Shown one piece after another: positions 9,906 to 19,491 of a DNA stretch of 23,610 nucleotides; the stretch's first letter is position 1, and the number at the start of each line of letters is the position of its first letter. The notes beneath the pieces are model-generated. The model made no database searches, was not told the origin of the DNA, and saw only the letters and a list, made by a program, of their open reading frames with translations. Source of the stretch: Chromera velia (Eukaryota; Sar; Chromeraceae). Location: contig JAHBMJ010000278.1 in the NCBI GenBank assembly GCA_018398765.1, forward strand, positions 10,001 to 33,610, in the 5' to 3' direction. Position numbers and translations under genes: made by a program.

Positions 9906-12900
9906 ATGGAGGACTCCGTTGCGGCACCAGCGCCTGTGAAGTCTGGGTCACTCCGTCTCTACATCGTTCTTGATTGTACAGGTCCGTGAGCCCACGTCTT
10001 TGGAGGGGAAAAGTCATATGCTTCGATGTTTCTCGAAGGAACCTGGTAGATTTCCTGTTTGTGCTGTGCTCGTGCTGAACCGAACGACTTTTGCCCAAAA
10101 TGCTGGAGGCCTTTCACGAAGAGACAAAGGGCCACTCTTTTCAGCCCTCCCTGCCGCTTTTTCTTTCCCCCCTTTTTACTTCATTTTTGTGCCTCCAGAA
10201 AATGTGACTCGGTGATGACATATTTCTACACCGCCTCTCCTTCTCTCTGCAGGATCGATGTCAGGCTACATATCATCAATGCCGGCCACTCTACGTGAAT
10301 TCTTCTCCATCGCGAGGCTTCTCTTTGGAGGGTCTCTGAAGATCCATCTGGTGACCTATGAGGACTACTGTGACGGGGACAAGCTGCTGCGGTTCTGTTC
10401 CCCGGACGACGAAAAAACGGTCGAGGAGTTCGCCATCGCCCTGAGAGCCGGGGGAGGAGGAGACCACCCCGAGGCCCTGAAGGCAAGGGCTTGGAATCTA
10501 TCGCCGTACCCGTAAAAGAGAATTGAGGTACGGTGCAGAGGTTTTTTGTTCCCTTTAATTTACTTCAAACGCCCTTAACTCCATGCAGACCCGTTGAGTG
10601 TCGGTCAGCGGTTGGCGTGAGTGCTCTTGGATACGCCGAAAATTCAGCAGAGACGGATTTTGAAAAAATAGAGTAACTTGACAGCCAGTGACAGTTGGAG
10701 CCGTCGTTGTGTCGAAGAGATCTTTCCTGTGCTTGGGTACGCTTGGGTATCTGTGTATTGAGGAAGTAGCTCTGTATGTAAGAGTAAGAGAGGTGGAGGG
10801 GAAAGTTGTGCAATGTCAGACTCAGACTCTGTGCATGTCCGTGTGCCTTTGACTGAACACATTTCCTATCTTTCGTTCGATCTTTGTCCGTTTCTGCAGT
10901 GGACTACCCAGGCGTCTGCAGTTCGAACATCGACAGCGAGAGGAGGGCTCTCTCGGGTAAGACTCCGGGATTTGACTGGGTGGACATCTGCAAGTGGTTT
11001 GACTCCAGACACATCCCTGTGATCTCTTTCCTCCGGCACCATGCCTTTCCCCAGCTATACGCGCCTCTGGGTACCACCATCGTGCTGGAGTCGACCGAAT
11101 CTAAGTACATCACGAAGACGACCGTGACGGTCTTCGGGGCCCTGCTGGGCGACGGCGACGGGATTCTGAAGGCGAAGGAGATGAAAATGGTCAAGCGGGA
11201 AGAGCACGTGCGGAAGCTTTCAGAGGTGTCGACGGAAAAGGAACTGAGTTCGAAGGGAAGTTCGTCGACGGACTGGGTGGAGTTGGAGGTAAGCAGAGAG
11301 GAGAGGAAAGGAAGGGATAGAAGGGCCAACTGCATGTTGTGTGTTGGGACGCAGAGAGAAGAGAAGAGAGAAGAGGGAGAATGATGGCTGATTGTTTTGT
11401 GGAGGGAGGGAAAGGCGAGTGAGGGAGGTCTCTTTCTTCTGTGGTCTAAGGGAGGGGCAGGGAAGGGAAGGGAGGGTTGTCTCAGTCTCTGTCTGTGGTC
11501 CCAGAAGTACTTTCCCCACGTAGAATGAAGGCGAAGAAGAAGAACTTTGTTTCAACCTTCAAGTGGTTTCAAGCCTCGAGAGTTTTTTCATGCGTCTCCT
11601 CTCAGATGACGTATTATCTTCTTTTGTCTCCATAGAAATGAAGGCTTCTGCTCCTTTCATATGACTGTCCGTTTATCTCTTCTTCTCCATGCCATTGCAT
11701 CCAGGTGGAGTCCCTTCAAGAGCACACGAGCAGGCTGAGAGCGTTTCCGAAATTGCTCAAAGCAGACGCAGCCCTGCAGGCACTGGCCTTCAAGGAGTTC
11801 TCTCACTTGATTGACATCTCACCCTCTTCCATCGTGGCGCTCACCTACAACCCCCTCCTGGCTCACGTGTGGAGGGCCCTGTGCAAGCTGAAGGAGGACG
11901 ATAGACTTCAACCTCTGAACGACAAGTTCGCCACAGCCATCACGAAACTGGGGGTGAGTGGGGGGGGCGGGGGCATGGGTTTCCTTTCTGTCCACTTACA
12001 GAAGTTTCGTCCTTGCATGTCTGTGAGGTTTGTGCTTTCACCTGCCTGCCTGTGGGTCGGTCCTGAGAGGCCTCGATTCTCTCTCTTTGCGTTCTTTTCA
12101 CCGCTTCTTCACCGGCATTGATCGTTTTGCTTCTTTCTGAAAAAGCATGCAGGAGCAGAAATTGGAACAGTCTTCCCTTACTTTCACTCCGTGACCTCCC
12201 GTACTCGTCCCCTCCTGCCTGTCCTCATGCATGCTTTCTCCTCGGTCACGAAAGATCAGGGAATGCTCAACATCCATGTTTACTGTCCATGCATACGTGT
12301 GTAAAATGAGAAGGGCCTCGTGCATGCGTCCTCGAGGATGCGGTCAAACCTTTTTTGGTTGTGTGCAGGCTCACGACCGGGCCATAGTGAAGGAGTGGCG
12401 GGACGCCTCTTTCGACAATTTCGAGGAGATCGCAGAGACCATCAGAGCCACAGACCTGTCCTCCGACAAGCGCTGTCTGTGTCTTCTGATTGATGACAGC
12501 AACAAGGACGAGACCACCGTTCTGCCCACCAGATCTGACATGAGACTCCTCGCCCACAGAATGGACGCACAGCTTCTGAAGATGTTCCAGACAGTCCTCA
12601 CTCATCTAGTCGTCGTGGAGGCCAAGGACGGCAAGCACGGCAAGGAGGGGCAGCTGCCTGTAGATGATGACGGCATTCCCCTCTACCTCCCTCTCGCTCT
12701 GCCAGATCGCCGTCTTTTCGGTCGGTCAGTGAATGAAATTAAGGCAGCTAGTTGTTGGTTCGTTTCTTTTTCTCTTTTTGTGTCCCTGCCGTGACGTCCG
12801 TTGCCTGGTGCGTCTTCTTTCTGGTCTTTTCGCCCGTTGAAATGAATCAATCGGATTCCCTTATCTGACGAAGTGTGGGTGTCTGTCCTTTTGCGGAAGT

Positions 12901-13111
12901 GGTGGGCGAACACGATCGACCGTTGGCTTCCTCATAAGCTTGGGTGACGCGTTCAGCCGTCCCCTTTTTGATTAACAGCAACGACCTTGGGGGGGTGATA
13001 GAAAGCTAGACTTTGCAACGACATTCGTCAAAAAAACAAACGAGAGAAAGCCCCTCTTTCCTGCTTCCTCTCCACTCCCCCCCCCCCCCCNCCCCCCCCT
13101 CTCTCTCTCTC

Positions 13112-13146
<35 letters not shown>

Positions 13147-15928
13147 AGCTTCTTGGCCACCTTCTTGTGAGGGGCACAGAGCTTTCTCTTCGGCCCTCCC
13201 TCGTCCTGGCCATTCTCGCGCTCTCCTCCGGGGTGGCGCCTCTGAAGAGCCGGGCCCGGGCCCTTCTCCGGAAGCAGAAGGGAAAGTGGATTCCTCCCCT
13301 CAGCAAGGCCTCTGTGAACTCCGAGCTGTTCTCCACCGGCTTTGTGTACCTCGTCAACCGAGTCCCCGAGGTGCTCACGGAAACCGAGAGAGAGCTGTTT
13401 CAGACGCTCCGTCTCTTCCACCACCTTCGACGTGCAGGCGCTCTGAACTTCTCAGGCCTCCACACGATCGGCTTCACCCCTCAAGTCTCTCAACTGTACC
13501 CCGACAGGAAGGTCAAGTGCACCTCCTGCAAAGTGATGCGGTCGTTCACTCTCATCACCCCCGAAGGCCGATGCGGTCTGTGCGTCAAGGCCGCCGCGTC
13601 TGACGAGAGCAAGGACAACGACCAGGATTCGATGAGCGACAAGCAGCCACCAGAGCCACGTGCTGAGCCTGATGAGCAGATGTCGCATCTCTCTCAGTGT
13701 GTCACGTGCAAGGGCATCTATGCGGTGGTGGGGGTGGAAGAGATGGGAGCGCGTCCCCAACGCCGCCGCCGCCCCCCTGCGAAGTGTTTCTACTGTCACT
13801 TGACCCCTGAGGAGCGTGCCTTGCACGAGGGTCCCAAGGCGGCAGAGAAAGAGGAGAAGGTTCAGGCGGTCGAGGCAGCACAGCAGGAGGGTCAGGTGGG
13901 GGAGTTCCCCCGGTCCCCTCTGGTGTTCTGCTCTCACTGCGAACACCACTGGGTAGTGCCTGACAAGGAGAAGGGAATCCATCTAGGTCAGACCGGAGCA
14001 GAGGGAAAGAGGGTTGGGAAGAGAATGAGGTCCGAGTGCGAGGGGGAAGGGGGGGAGGACGCTTCGGTGGAGATGGGCACGGGGGCGGTTGGGGACTCGG
14101 GAGAAGAGAATGGTGTCGTGCAGGCAGGGTGGTGTTGTCCTGTGTGTGAGGCCGGAGCTTCCACGACTGCGTGGAATGTGACCGTGCAGGACCTGATTAC
14201 AGAGCACCCGCGTGAGTGTCTGGCCGCCTTCGGTTTGAGAGCATCAGAGGCAGGTGTCGATCACGTTGTCGCAGCTCTGTTTGATCAAAAAAAGTCGCTC
14301 TTCTCGGTTGCCACCGACCCCGACCTGGCGCCGTTGCTGTTCCCCCTGTCCACCCCCGCTACAGACGACGAGAAGGGGGCAGAGGGAAAAGTCGAGGGGT
14401 CAGGGGGGGCAATGGGAGAGGGTGGTCGTGTGATCGCGTCTCTCTGCAAGTTCCTGGAAGGCCGCAGAGGCCGAGGGAGAGGACGACAGAAGGGTGTACA
14501 GACAGGAGCAGAAAAGGAGAAGGAGGGGGGAGAAGGAAAGGAAGAGAAGGCACAGTTGCTGCAGAAGCTCCCTTCCGCCAAATTGAGCGGACTGATCACT
14601 GAGGCTGCCGGCAGTGAGGAGGAGGACGAGGCCTCACCTATGAAGAAACCGAAGGTGGTTGCCGCTGCGGCGGCAGCTGTGGAGGCTGCATCGAGCGGAG
14701 CACCTGCAGGTAGGTGGGCGAGGCGGGTGGGTAGGCTTGGAGACTTCACTCACACCTAAGCATTCTCTTGCTCCCTTTCTCCCTGCCTGAATGGCGCGTC
14801 CTCTTGTTTCTCATCTATGAGACCATGCAACAAATCAATTTTCTCCGCCGTCATTCCACTTTCTTGAATGCACTCTTGAAATAAGTGCCAGATACTCTTG
14901 GGGAGTTCCTCAGCTCCTTTTCATAATTCCACTTCGTGCATGTGTCTTTTCTCTGTTGCTGGCCGTTGATAGCTAGGGTTTCTTTGGCTTTCCTTTGGGA
15001 CCAGAAATTTTGATTTCGTCGGTGCATTCTTCCTCTGGAAATTTTGGGGTGGTTTCACGTCCCATTGCCACTCAAGTCTTCCCTTTTTCTCTCTCTCCTT
15101 TTCTTTCCTCCTGCTGCTACTGCAGAGACGGTTGCTCGCACGGAGGGGGGCTTCTCTAACGAGTTCCCCTCCCTTTGCCCAACTGAAGTACCTATCCACT
15201 CTCGCCTGATGTGGCAGGAACGAAGGATTGTGGACGTGCCGGGTCTTTTGGGGTCCCTGCGCCGCCGCGTGTGCACCGCCAACCTGAGGGGTCCGTGTGA
15301 CCTCTGCTGTGAGTCGAAACCTCTCCACGCCCTCGACTCCCCCTGCGGTTACTCCCAGTGCACTGCACGGTGCTGCGAAGACTGCACGGCGACCTGGTAC
15401 AGACAGCTGAAGCCGGGGAAGGAGGTGCTTTCCTCTCGTCTCGCGTGTCCCTTCTGCAAGCGGAGGCCGACGTGCTCCGTGCTGAAGCGGCTGAACAAGC
15501 CCGCGTGTGCACTGGTGCAGTCGGAGGCCCTGAGGGGGGGAGAGGCTGCGTGCATCTGGGGTTGGTGTTTCTCTTGCTTCCAGGTGAAGCAAGTGGCACC
15601 GCGGGAGTGTGCACGTGCGGTGGAAGAGCTGAGTGAGTGGACTTGCGATGTGTGCACCAAGGCAAAGGAGTCGACTTTGGAGTGGGAGAAGAAGTGCCCG
15701 AACCCCAAGTGCCTGGCCCCGACGGAGAAAAACGGAGGGTGTGACCACATGCACTGCCCTTTGTGCCAGTCCCACTGGTGCTGGAGGTGTGGGTATCTGT
15801 CGAAGGAGGGCGAGTGCATCTACGACCACATCTACAGGTGCAAAGGGAGTGGGGAGGAGATCGGAGAGGAGAATGAGGATGAGGAGCAGGTGGAATCTGA
15901 TGGAGAGGGGTGGGAAGACGATGAGTGA
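9906..15928 (+). CDS. vWA domain - zinc-binding - RING-IBR-RING (RBR) E3 ubiquitin ligase-like protein
   Basis: Proposed exons: 9906-9981, 10253-about 10482, 10900-11288, 11705-11953, 12369-12720, 13147-14709 and 15126-15928, at least 1220 aa. The ATG at 9906 is the first in its frame. The join at 9981/10253 creates the vWA metal site LDCTGSMSGYI (residue 21 on); exon 2 has the family-typical VTYEDY and GGGGDHPEAL, and exon 3 ends the domain. The exon 2/3 junction is unresolved in phase, and the strand usually carrying a DAPPH-like motif is not seen. Residues about 235-500 are helical with no known domain. Exon 6 has Cys pairs (CTSC/CGLC, CVTC/CFYC, CSHC/CPVC), then low-complexity charged sequence with a KKPK basic patch. 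Exon 7 is an RBR module with an acidic tail. Known RBR ligases pass ubiquitin through a RING2 cysteine, so this is probably a ubiquitin ligase with a vWA interaction domain. Other joins agree in phase. Confidence 0.85.
9966..11090 (+). other. vWA domain region (exons 1-3)
   Basis: The DxTxS metal-ion site (DCTGSMS) is split by the first intron between DCT and GSMS. The spacing to VTYEDY and to the Gly-rich GGGGDHPEAL resembles the vWA type known from the alpha-kinase VwkA group. Exon 3 supplies FDWVDICKWFDSRHIPVISF, like the last helix and strand of a vWA fold. The segment between PEALK and DYPGVCSSN is too short for a complete domain, so an exon is probably missed. Confidence 0.75.
13078..13142. 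repeat. Poly-C, (CT)n, (GT)n compound tract at an acceptor
   Basis: A C homopolymer holding one N at 13091, then a CT run, then a GT run that ends at the GCAG acceptor of vWA-RBR exon 6. The true C-run length is uncertain because of the N. Confidence 0.9.
13513..14154 (+). other. Three paired-cysteine zinc-ribbon-like segments
   Basis: Within exon 6 the C-x2-C pairs occur in the order CTSC...CGLC, CVTC...CFYC and CSHC...WCCPVC. The members of each pair are separated by 14 residues, then longer Arg- or Gly/Glu-rich spacers. This pattern suggests three zinc ribbons or one larger treble-clef assembly ahead of the RBR. No family is recognised. Confidence 0.5.
15296..15850 (+). other. RING1-IBR-RING2 (RBR) module
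   Basis: RING1 starts at CDLCC (residue about 1011) and continues through CGYSQCTARCCEDC to CPFCKRRPTC. The IBR follows with WGWCFSC and WTCDVC. RING2 reads KCPNPKC, then EKNGGCDHMHCPLCQSHW and CWRC. Its NGGCDHM segment matches the catalytic-cysteine context of parkin/ariadne-type RBR ligases; the Cys codon is 15740-15742 (residue about 1159). KCPNPKC has an extra residue compared with the usual CPxC. The protein ends soon after in an acidic Glu/Asp tail. Confidence 0.85.
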
Positions 15929-16670
15929 GAAGATGGACGAAGGAATGAATGAGTGGATCAGGTTTTGTCAGAAGTTGCAGGTGGACAAGAGGAGGTAGGA
16001 GGGAGCGTTGGAGGCAAAGTACTTCGGACTGTCACAGACTTGAGGGAATGAATGGTGAGTGAATGCTTGGGAAGTGAATGCATTTGGGGNNNNNNNNNNN
16101 NNNNNNNNNNGGGGGGGGGGGAGGACAGATGTGGTCGGTGGTGGTAGGTGGAGGACCGGCAGGAGAAGGGAAAGGAAGCAGGCAAGGAAGGAAAGAAGGA
16201 GGAACGAAAGGAGGGAGGGAAGGAAGGAGAATCATTCGACGTAGGACGGGGAGTGTTGGAGACGGAGTTGGTGGGGGCATATGCGATGATGGAGTTGTTC
16301 GAATGCATGCATAGGGTTCATGGGGAGACAGTCAGACAGTCATGCATGTTTTACCTAAGGCTTTCTACGTGTACTATGACGAATTCGCATCTCTCGGTCA
16401 CTTTTCTTCTCTCTGTGTCTACGTCTCTTCTGCCTTTAGTCCTCGGACATTCTTTCTTCTTTGTTTCAGATCGAAGTCTTCATTCTTATGCGGAGCTGGA
16501 TCTTTCTTTCACGAATGCGTGGTCCCTGCATGATATTTGGCGTGGTCAGAGAAAGAGAAGATATGGTAGCGATGTTGTGGCCATGGATGCCTCTTTCGCG
16601 ATGAATGTGGCGTGCATTTTGGGGGGAGGGGAGAGACATGTGGAACCTCTCCAACAACCAACTAACTAAT
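15929..16670 (+). other. Probable 3' UTR and downstream region of the vWA-RBR gene
   Basis: The stop codon is followed by scattered GAATGAATG-type repeats, the N gap, and purine-rich GGAAGGAAGG sequence. A 173-codon frame (16148-16669) begins at GTG in low-complexity Lys/Glu/Gly sequence. Its second half, after a CTTTGTTTCAG acceptor-like site at 16459-16469, looks less repetitive. No domain is recognised, so I treat it as UTR or chance rather than a gene. Confidence 0.35.
16090..16110. other. Assembly gap (21 N) before a poly-G run
   Basis: N characters run from 16090 to 16110, flanked by GGGG on the left and eleven or more G on the right. The gap is probably a long G homopolymer that was not resolved. 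Confidence 0.98.
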
Positions 16671-17472
16671 TTTGGGGCCGGCTGTGAGATGGACGGAGAT
16701 TGACCCGCCGAGCAATTCGTGATCAATCACTGTTCTTCGATCGGGTCTTGTATATAAATAAGTAAACAAACATAACAAAAGGGGTAACATCAAAATCTGA
16801 ACGAGAGAAGACTTTCTCTCTCATTCGTGTGAGACGAGAATTCTGTTGAGAGGTGTATGGAAGAAAAAGAAAAGAAGGAGAGGAGTGAGAGGTGCGAAGG
16901 TTGTGTAGAAGGAGGGAGGGAGAGAGAGAGAGAGAGAGATGGAAGAAAGGAAAGTCCAAGGGAAAAACAACGAAATAATGACCGCATCGAACGAAGCTTT
17001 TCCTACATTTTCGCTTTCTTTCTCTCCCCTGTCTGCCTGTCCACGCAGTCGGCCTGTATTCCTTCACGCGTCGCACGCTGCCACTGCCCAACATCATGTT
17101 CAAACCGAACATACAGATGCCTCGACGATTTGCATGAGGCACTCAAAGGATGCCGAAAGGGAAAATAATAATTTATGCATCCAGAGGGTCGGGTCGAATT
17201 GATCTAATACCATGTGTTCTAGCATGTGTTCGTTGGCAGCATGCATTGATTCAGAGAAGCTGCCTGCATGTTTTTGTCATGACCCCTGTCGAGATGCATG
17301 AGGAGAACAGAACTGCTTGACCGATCGCGTCTTCTTCCTCTTCTCTCTTCTAGTTCCCTTTCGCAGCCTTGATTCGTGTCTTGTTGGCCTTCTTTTGCTC
17401 TCTCCCTCTCTCTGTCTCTTCAATCCCAAAATACGTACACTGTCCTTCAAGCGTACACGCTCTCTCTCAGAG

Positions 17473-17507
<35 letters not shown>

Positions 17508-18050
17508 GAGACAGAGATAGACGCGCACACGCACACACACACACACACACACGCTCTTATAATGCTCCCTTACTGCTACTCCAATTCATCAAGTAATGCT
17601 TCCTCTCTCTCTCTTTCTCTCTCTCCTCTTCTCTCTCTCTCTCTCTCTCTCCCCTCACACACACACACACACAGACACAGACACACATACGCACACGCAA
17701 TGCTCTCTTATTGCGACTACGAATCATCAAATATTGCTTTCTCTCTTTTTCTCACTCTTGGGGCTAGGGTTCACCGGGTTGGTAGGGACCGTGTGCAAAT
17801 TCAGAGAGAGAATGATCCGGTATCGCTCGCTGCATGCTCGTCTGAAGGCAGCGAGTCGAGATCGAATTTGACAAACAAAACAAAAAGAAGGCCGCCGTGG
17901 ATGTGCCCTCTTCTCTGTTTTTTTCTCTTTCTTTGTTCTCTTTTTCTGTGCAGTGATCAGTGCACTCGCTCGGCTTTAAATTATGTAGAAAGGGAGAGAC
18001 GCAGAAACGGTTATTTACTTTCAATTTGTCTCAATCAGGCTTTAATACTT
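16670..18050. other. Gene-free stretch with microsatellites
   Basis: No exon-like sequence was supported on either strand. It contains a GA run near 16918-16938 and the duplicated compound microsatellite at 17471-17740. The long frames here are repeat translations (Ser-Leu and His-Thr runs). Confidence 0.5.
17471..17740. repeat. Tandem duplication of a compound microsatellite unit
   Basis: Two diverged copies, about 17471-17610 and 17611-17740, each have the order (CT)n, (AC)n, then a unique spacer. The spacers are clearly related: ATGCTCCCTTACTGCTACT continuing to CATCAAGTAATGCTT, and ATGCTCTCTTATTGCGACTA continuing to CATCAAATATTGCTT. Confidence 0.75.
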
Positions 18051-18845
18051 TAATTTAAGGTTACATCGCTTTTGCCAGATTTGCGTTGCCAGAATATGAA
18101 GGACGTCTAATGGAAGTCTAACCATATTAAACTTTATCCAAATTAATAGATATTCTGATCATATTCATATTAATTTATGTTATGTTTATTTATTTTTTAA
18201 ATTGGCTAGTTGGAGGTTCCGTGGGGACCATGGGTTCTTAATTTAGCTAGTTCTTAATGAACCACTATTACTGGCGCCATTACTAGCATTATTAAATTAT
18301 TTTTTGGCGGGCCTGAGTTTTTAGATATGTTTTTATGCAGTATTATGTAGCTGCCAGTGTAATTTAGAATTTTTGATAAGTGCGCATAGCAGAGTATAGC
18401 AGAGATTCTACGGTAGGAATGCAGCCTGGGGGTTTATGCTATTGTGTGATAGCAAATACTAGTAAGGTTAATTCAAATAAAACACTTATCTGGAAAGTCT
18501 GTTAAACTAGACATCCTTGCATGTTACTGAAAGTCTGTTATGTATTTAGAAAAAAAAGATCGGTACTGATTTGACGCCCTTTTTTAAGCAAGACTTTTTG
18601 TTCTGAAAATTTAAATACTTACTATTTCTTCACCATACACTCATGAGCACTGGTGTCCTGAAAGGTAGAAGCCCTGTGAGCAGGGTTAGAACATAGCAAA
18701 TAGGAGGTGTTACTGCACTCCTGCTATTTCCCGCTGACTAGAAATAACTAGAAAAACCACCCAGACCTACTAGGCTAGATCCGCCCCTCATACATGGGGA
18801 TGCGGAATGCATACCAAACCGTACCAAACCCTTACTCATCATTTT
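18050..18845. other. Second AT-rich, ORF-poor island
   Basis: Base composition falls to strongly AT-rich with CTAG-type words like the 480-2790 island, and no exon is visible. Near its right end are two hairpins: a perfect 5-bp CCCTG/CAGGG stem with TGAG loop at 18672-18685, and an AAATAG-GAG / CTC-CTATTT stem with a bulge at 18698-18729. Origin unknown; a decayed mobile element is possible. Confidence 0.45.
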
Positions 18846-18849
18846 AAAA

Positions 18850-18959
18850 CCTCGTGTAGCTCAGTTGGTAGAGCAGCCATCCCTTACGTTCGTGCCCGGC
18901 CAGCGTGGAACGAAGTTGACATCGGGAAGGAGGTCGTGGGTTCGAGCCCCACCGCGAGG
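18850..18959 (+). tRNA. tRNA-like gene with insertion in the anticodon arm; isotype unresolved
   Basis: CCTCGTG pairs with CGCGAGG as the acceptor stem. The D arm GCTC-AGTTGGTA-GAGC and T arm GTGGG-TTCGAGC-CCCAC are canonical, and both internal promoter boxes are present. The length is 110 nt rather than about 73, so about 37 nt are extra, as in an intron-containing tRNA. However, the arm that should hold the anticodon pairs as CCATCCC with GGGAAGG (one A-A mismatch) around a loop of about 38 nt. That loop has its own hairpin (CGTTC at 18887-18891, GAACG at 18908-18912). CTT or TTA fall near the expected anticodon position, but neither has the usual preceding U33. The T arm and variable loop resemble tRNA-Lys. 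Either an unusual spliced tRNA or a tRNA-derived element. Confidence 0.55.
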
Positions 18960-18966
18960 TTTTTTT
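18960..18966 (+). terminator. Pol III T-run after the plus-strand tRNA-like gene
   Basis: Seven T directly follow the acceptor stem; the first would be the discriminator base. This is a good Pol III terminator. Confidence 0.6.
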
Positions 18967-19491
18967 ACGTCAGTAGTCTGTGCGTGCGCTGACGCACGCG
19001 CAACGATTGCTCGATTTGTGTCTTGTGTCCGTCTTTCCTTGAATTTAGGCTTGCATGAAAACGACGTCAGTCTGACCGTCGATGATCGATACAGAGCGCT
19101 TCTATCTGTTTTCCGACGCCCTGTAGATGTTGAATGCCTCGACATGGAAACACCTGAACACCTCTGTGCTTATGTGCTGAAGCGCTCGTTTTGCTCGGGT
19201 TGCACAGGCTTCCCCTAGGTGCTTGATCATCATGCATGTTCCTTTGATCAAAGCTTATGATCCGTTCCGCCGGTTGTATGTATGTCCTTCTCATGCACCT
19301 ACCATGCTGCTTAACTAAACCTGGAGCTGCGTACTGGTGATCGATCTGTAATCGTTTCTGATCCAATTCGGACAGCGGTCCCAAAGACTTGCTGTGGCCT
19401 TCGGTCGTTTGATCAGACGTCATCTAGGTCTGGTTGGTAGTCAGTCTGCTTGAGAAGGACTGACTGAGTCTTGCCTTTACTCCTTGCCAGA
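18967..19491. other. Spacer between tRNA-like gene and next gene
   Basis: No RNA gene or recognised coding exon. A frame continuing out of the tRNA-like gene to 19218 is a translation artefact in its first part. CTCCTTGCCAG just before the ATG at 19492 looks like a splice acceptor, so an upstream non-coding or coding exon may lie here. Confidence 0.35.

Noticed and set aside
16148-16669. 173-codon plus-strand frame after the RBR gene
   Set aside because: Begins at GTG in low-complexity purine sequence next to the N gap; no domain or clear splice partner.
17376-18053. 225-codon frame over CT/AC repeats
   Set aside because: Most of it is Ser-Leu and His-Thr repeat translation; no independent coding evidence.
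18861-19218. Frames containing a GARTHDL-type peptide near both tRNA-like elements
   Set aside because: This peptide comes from translating the T arm and acceptor stem of tRNA genes; it is a known kind of spurious protein.
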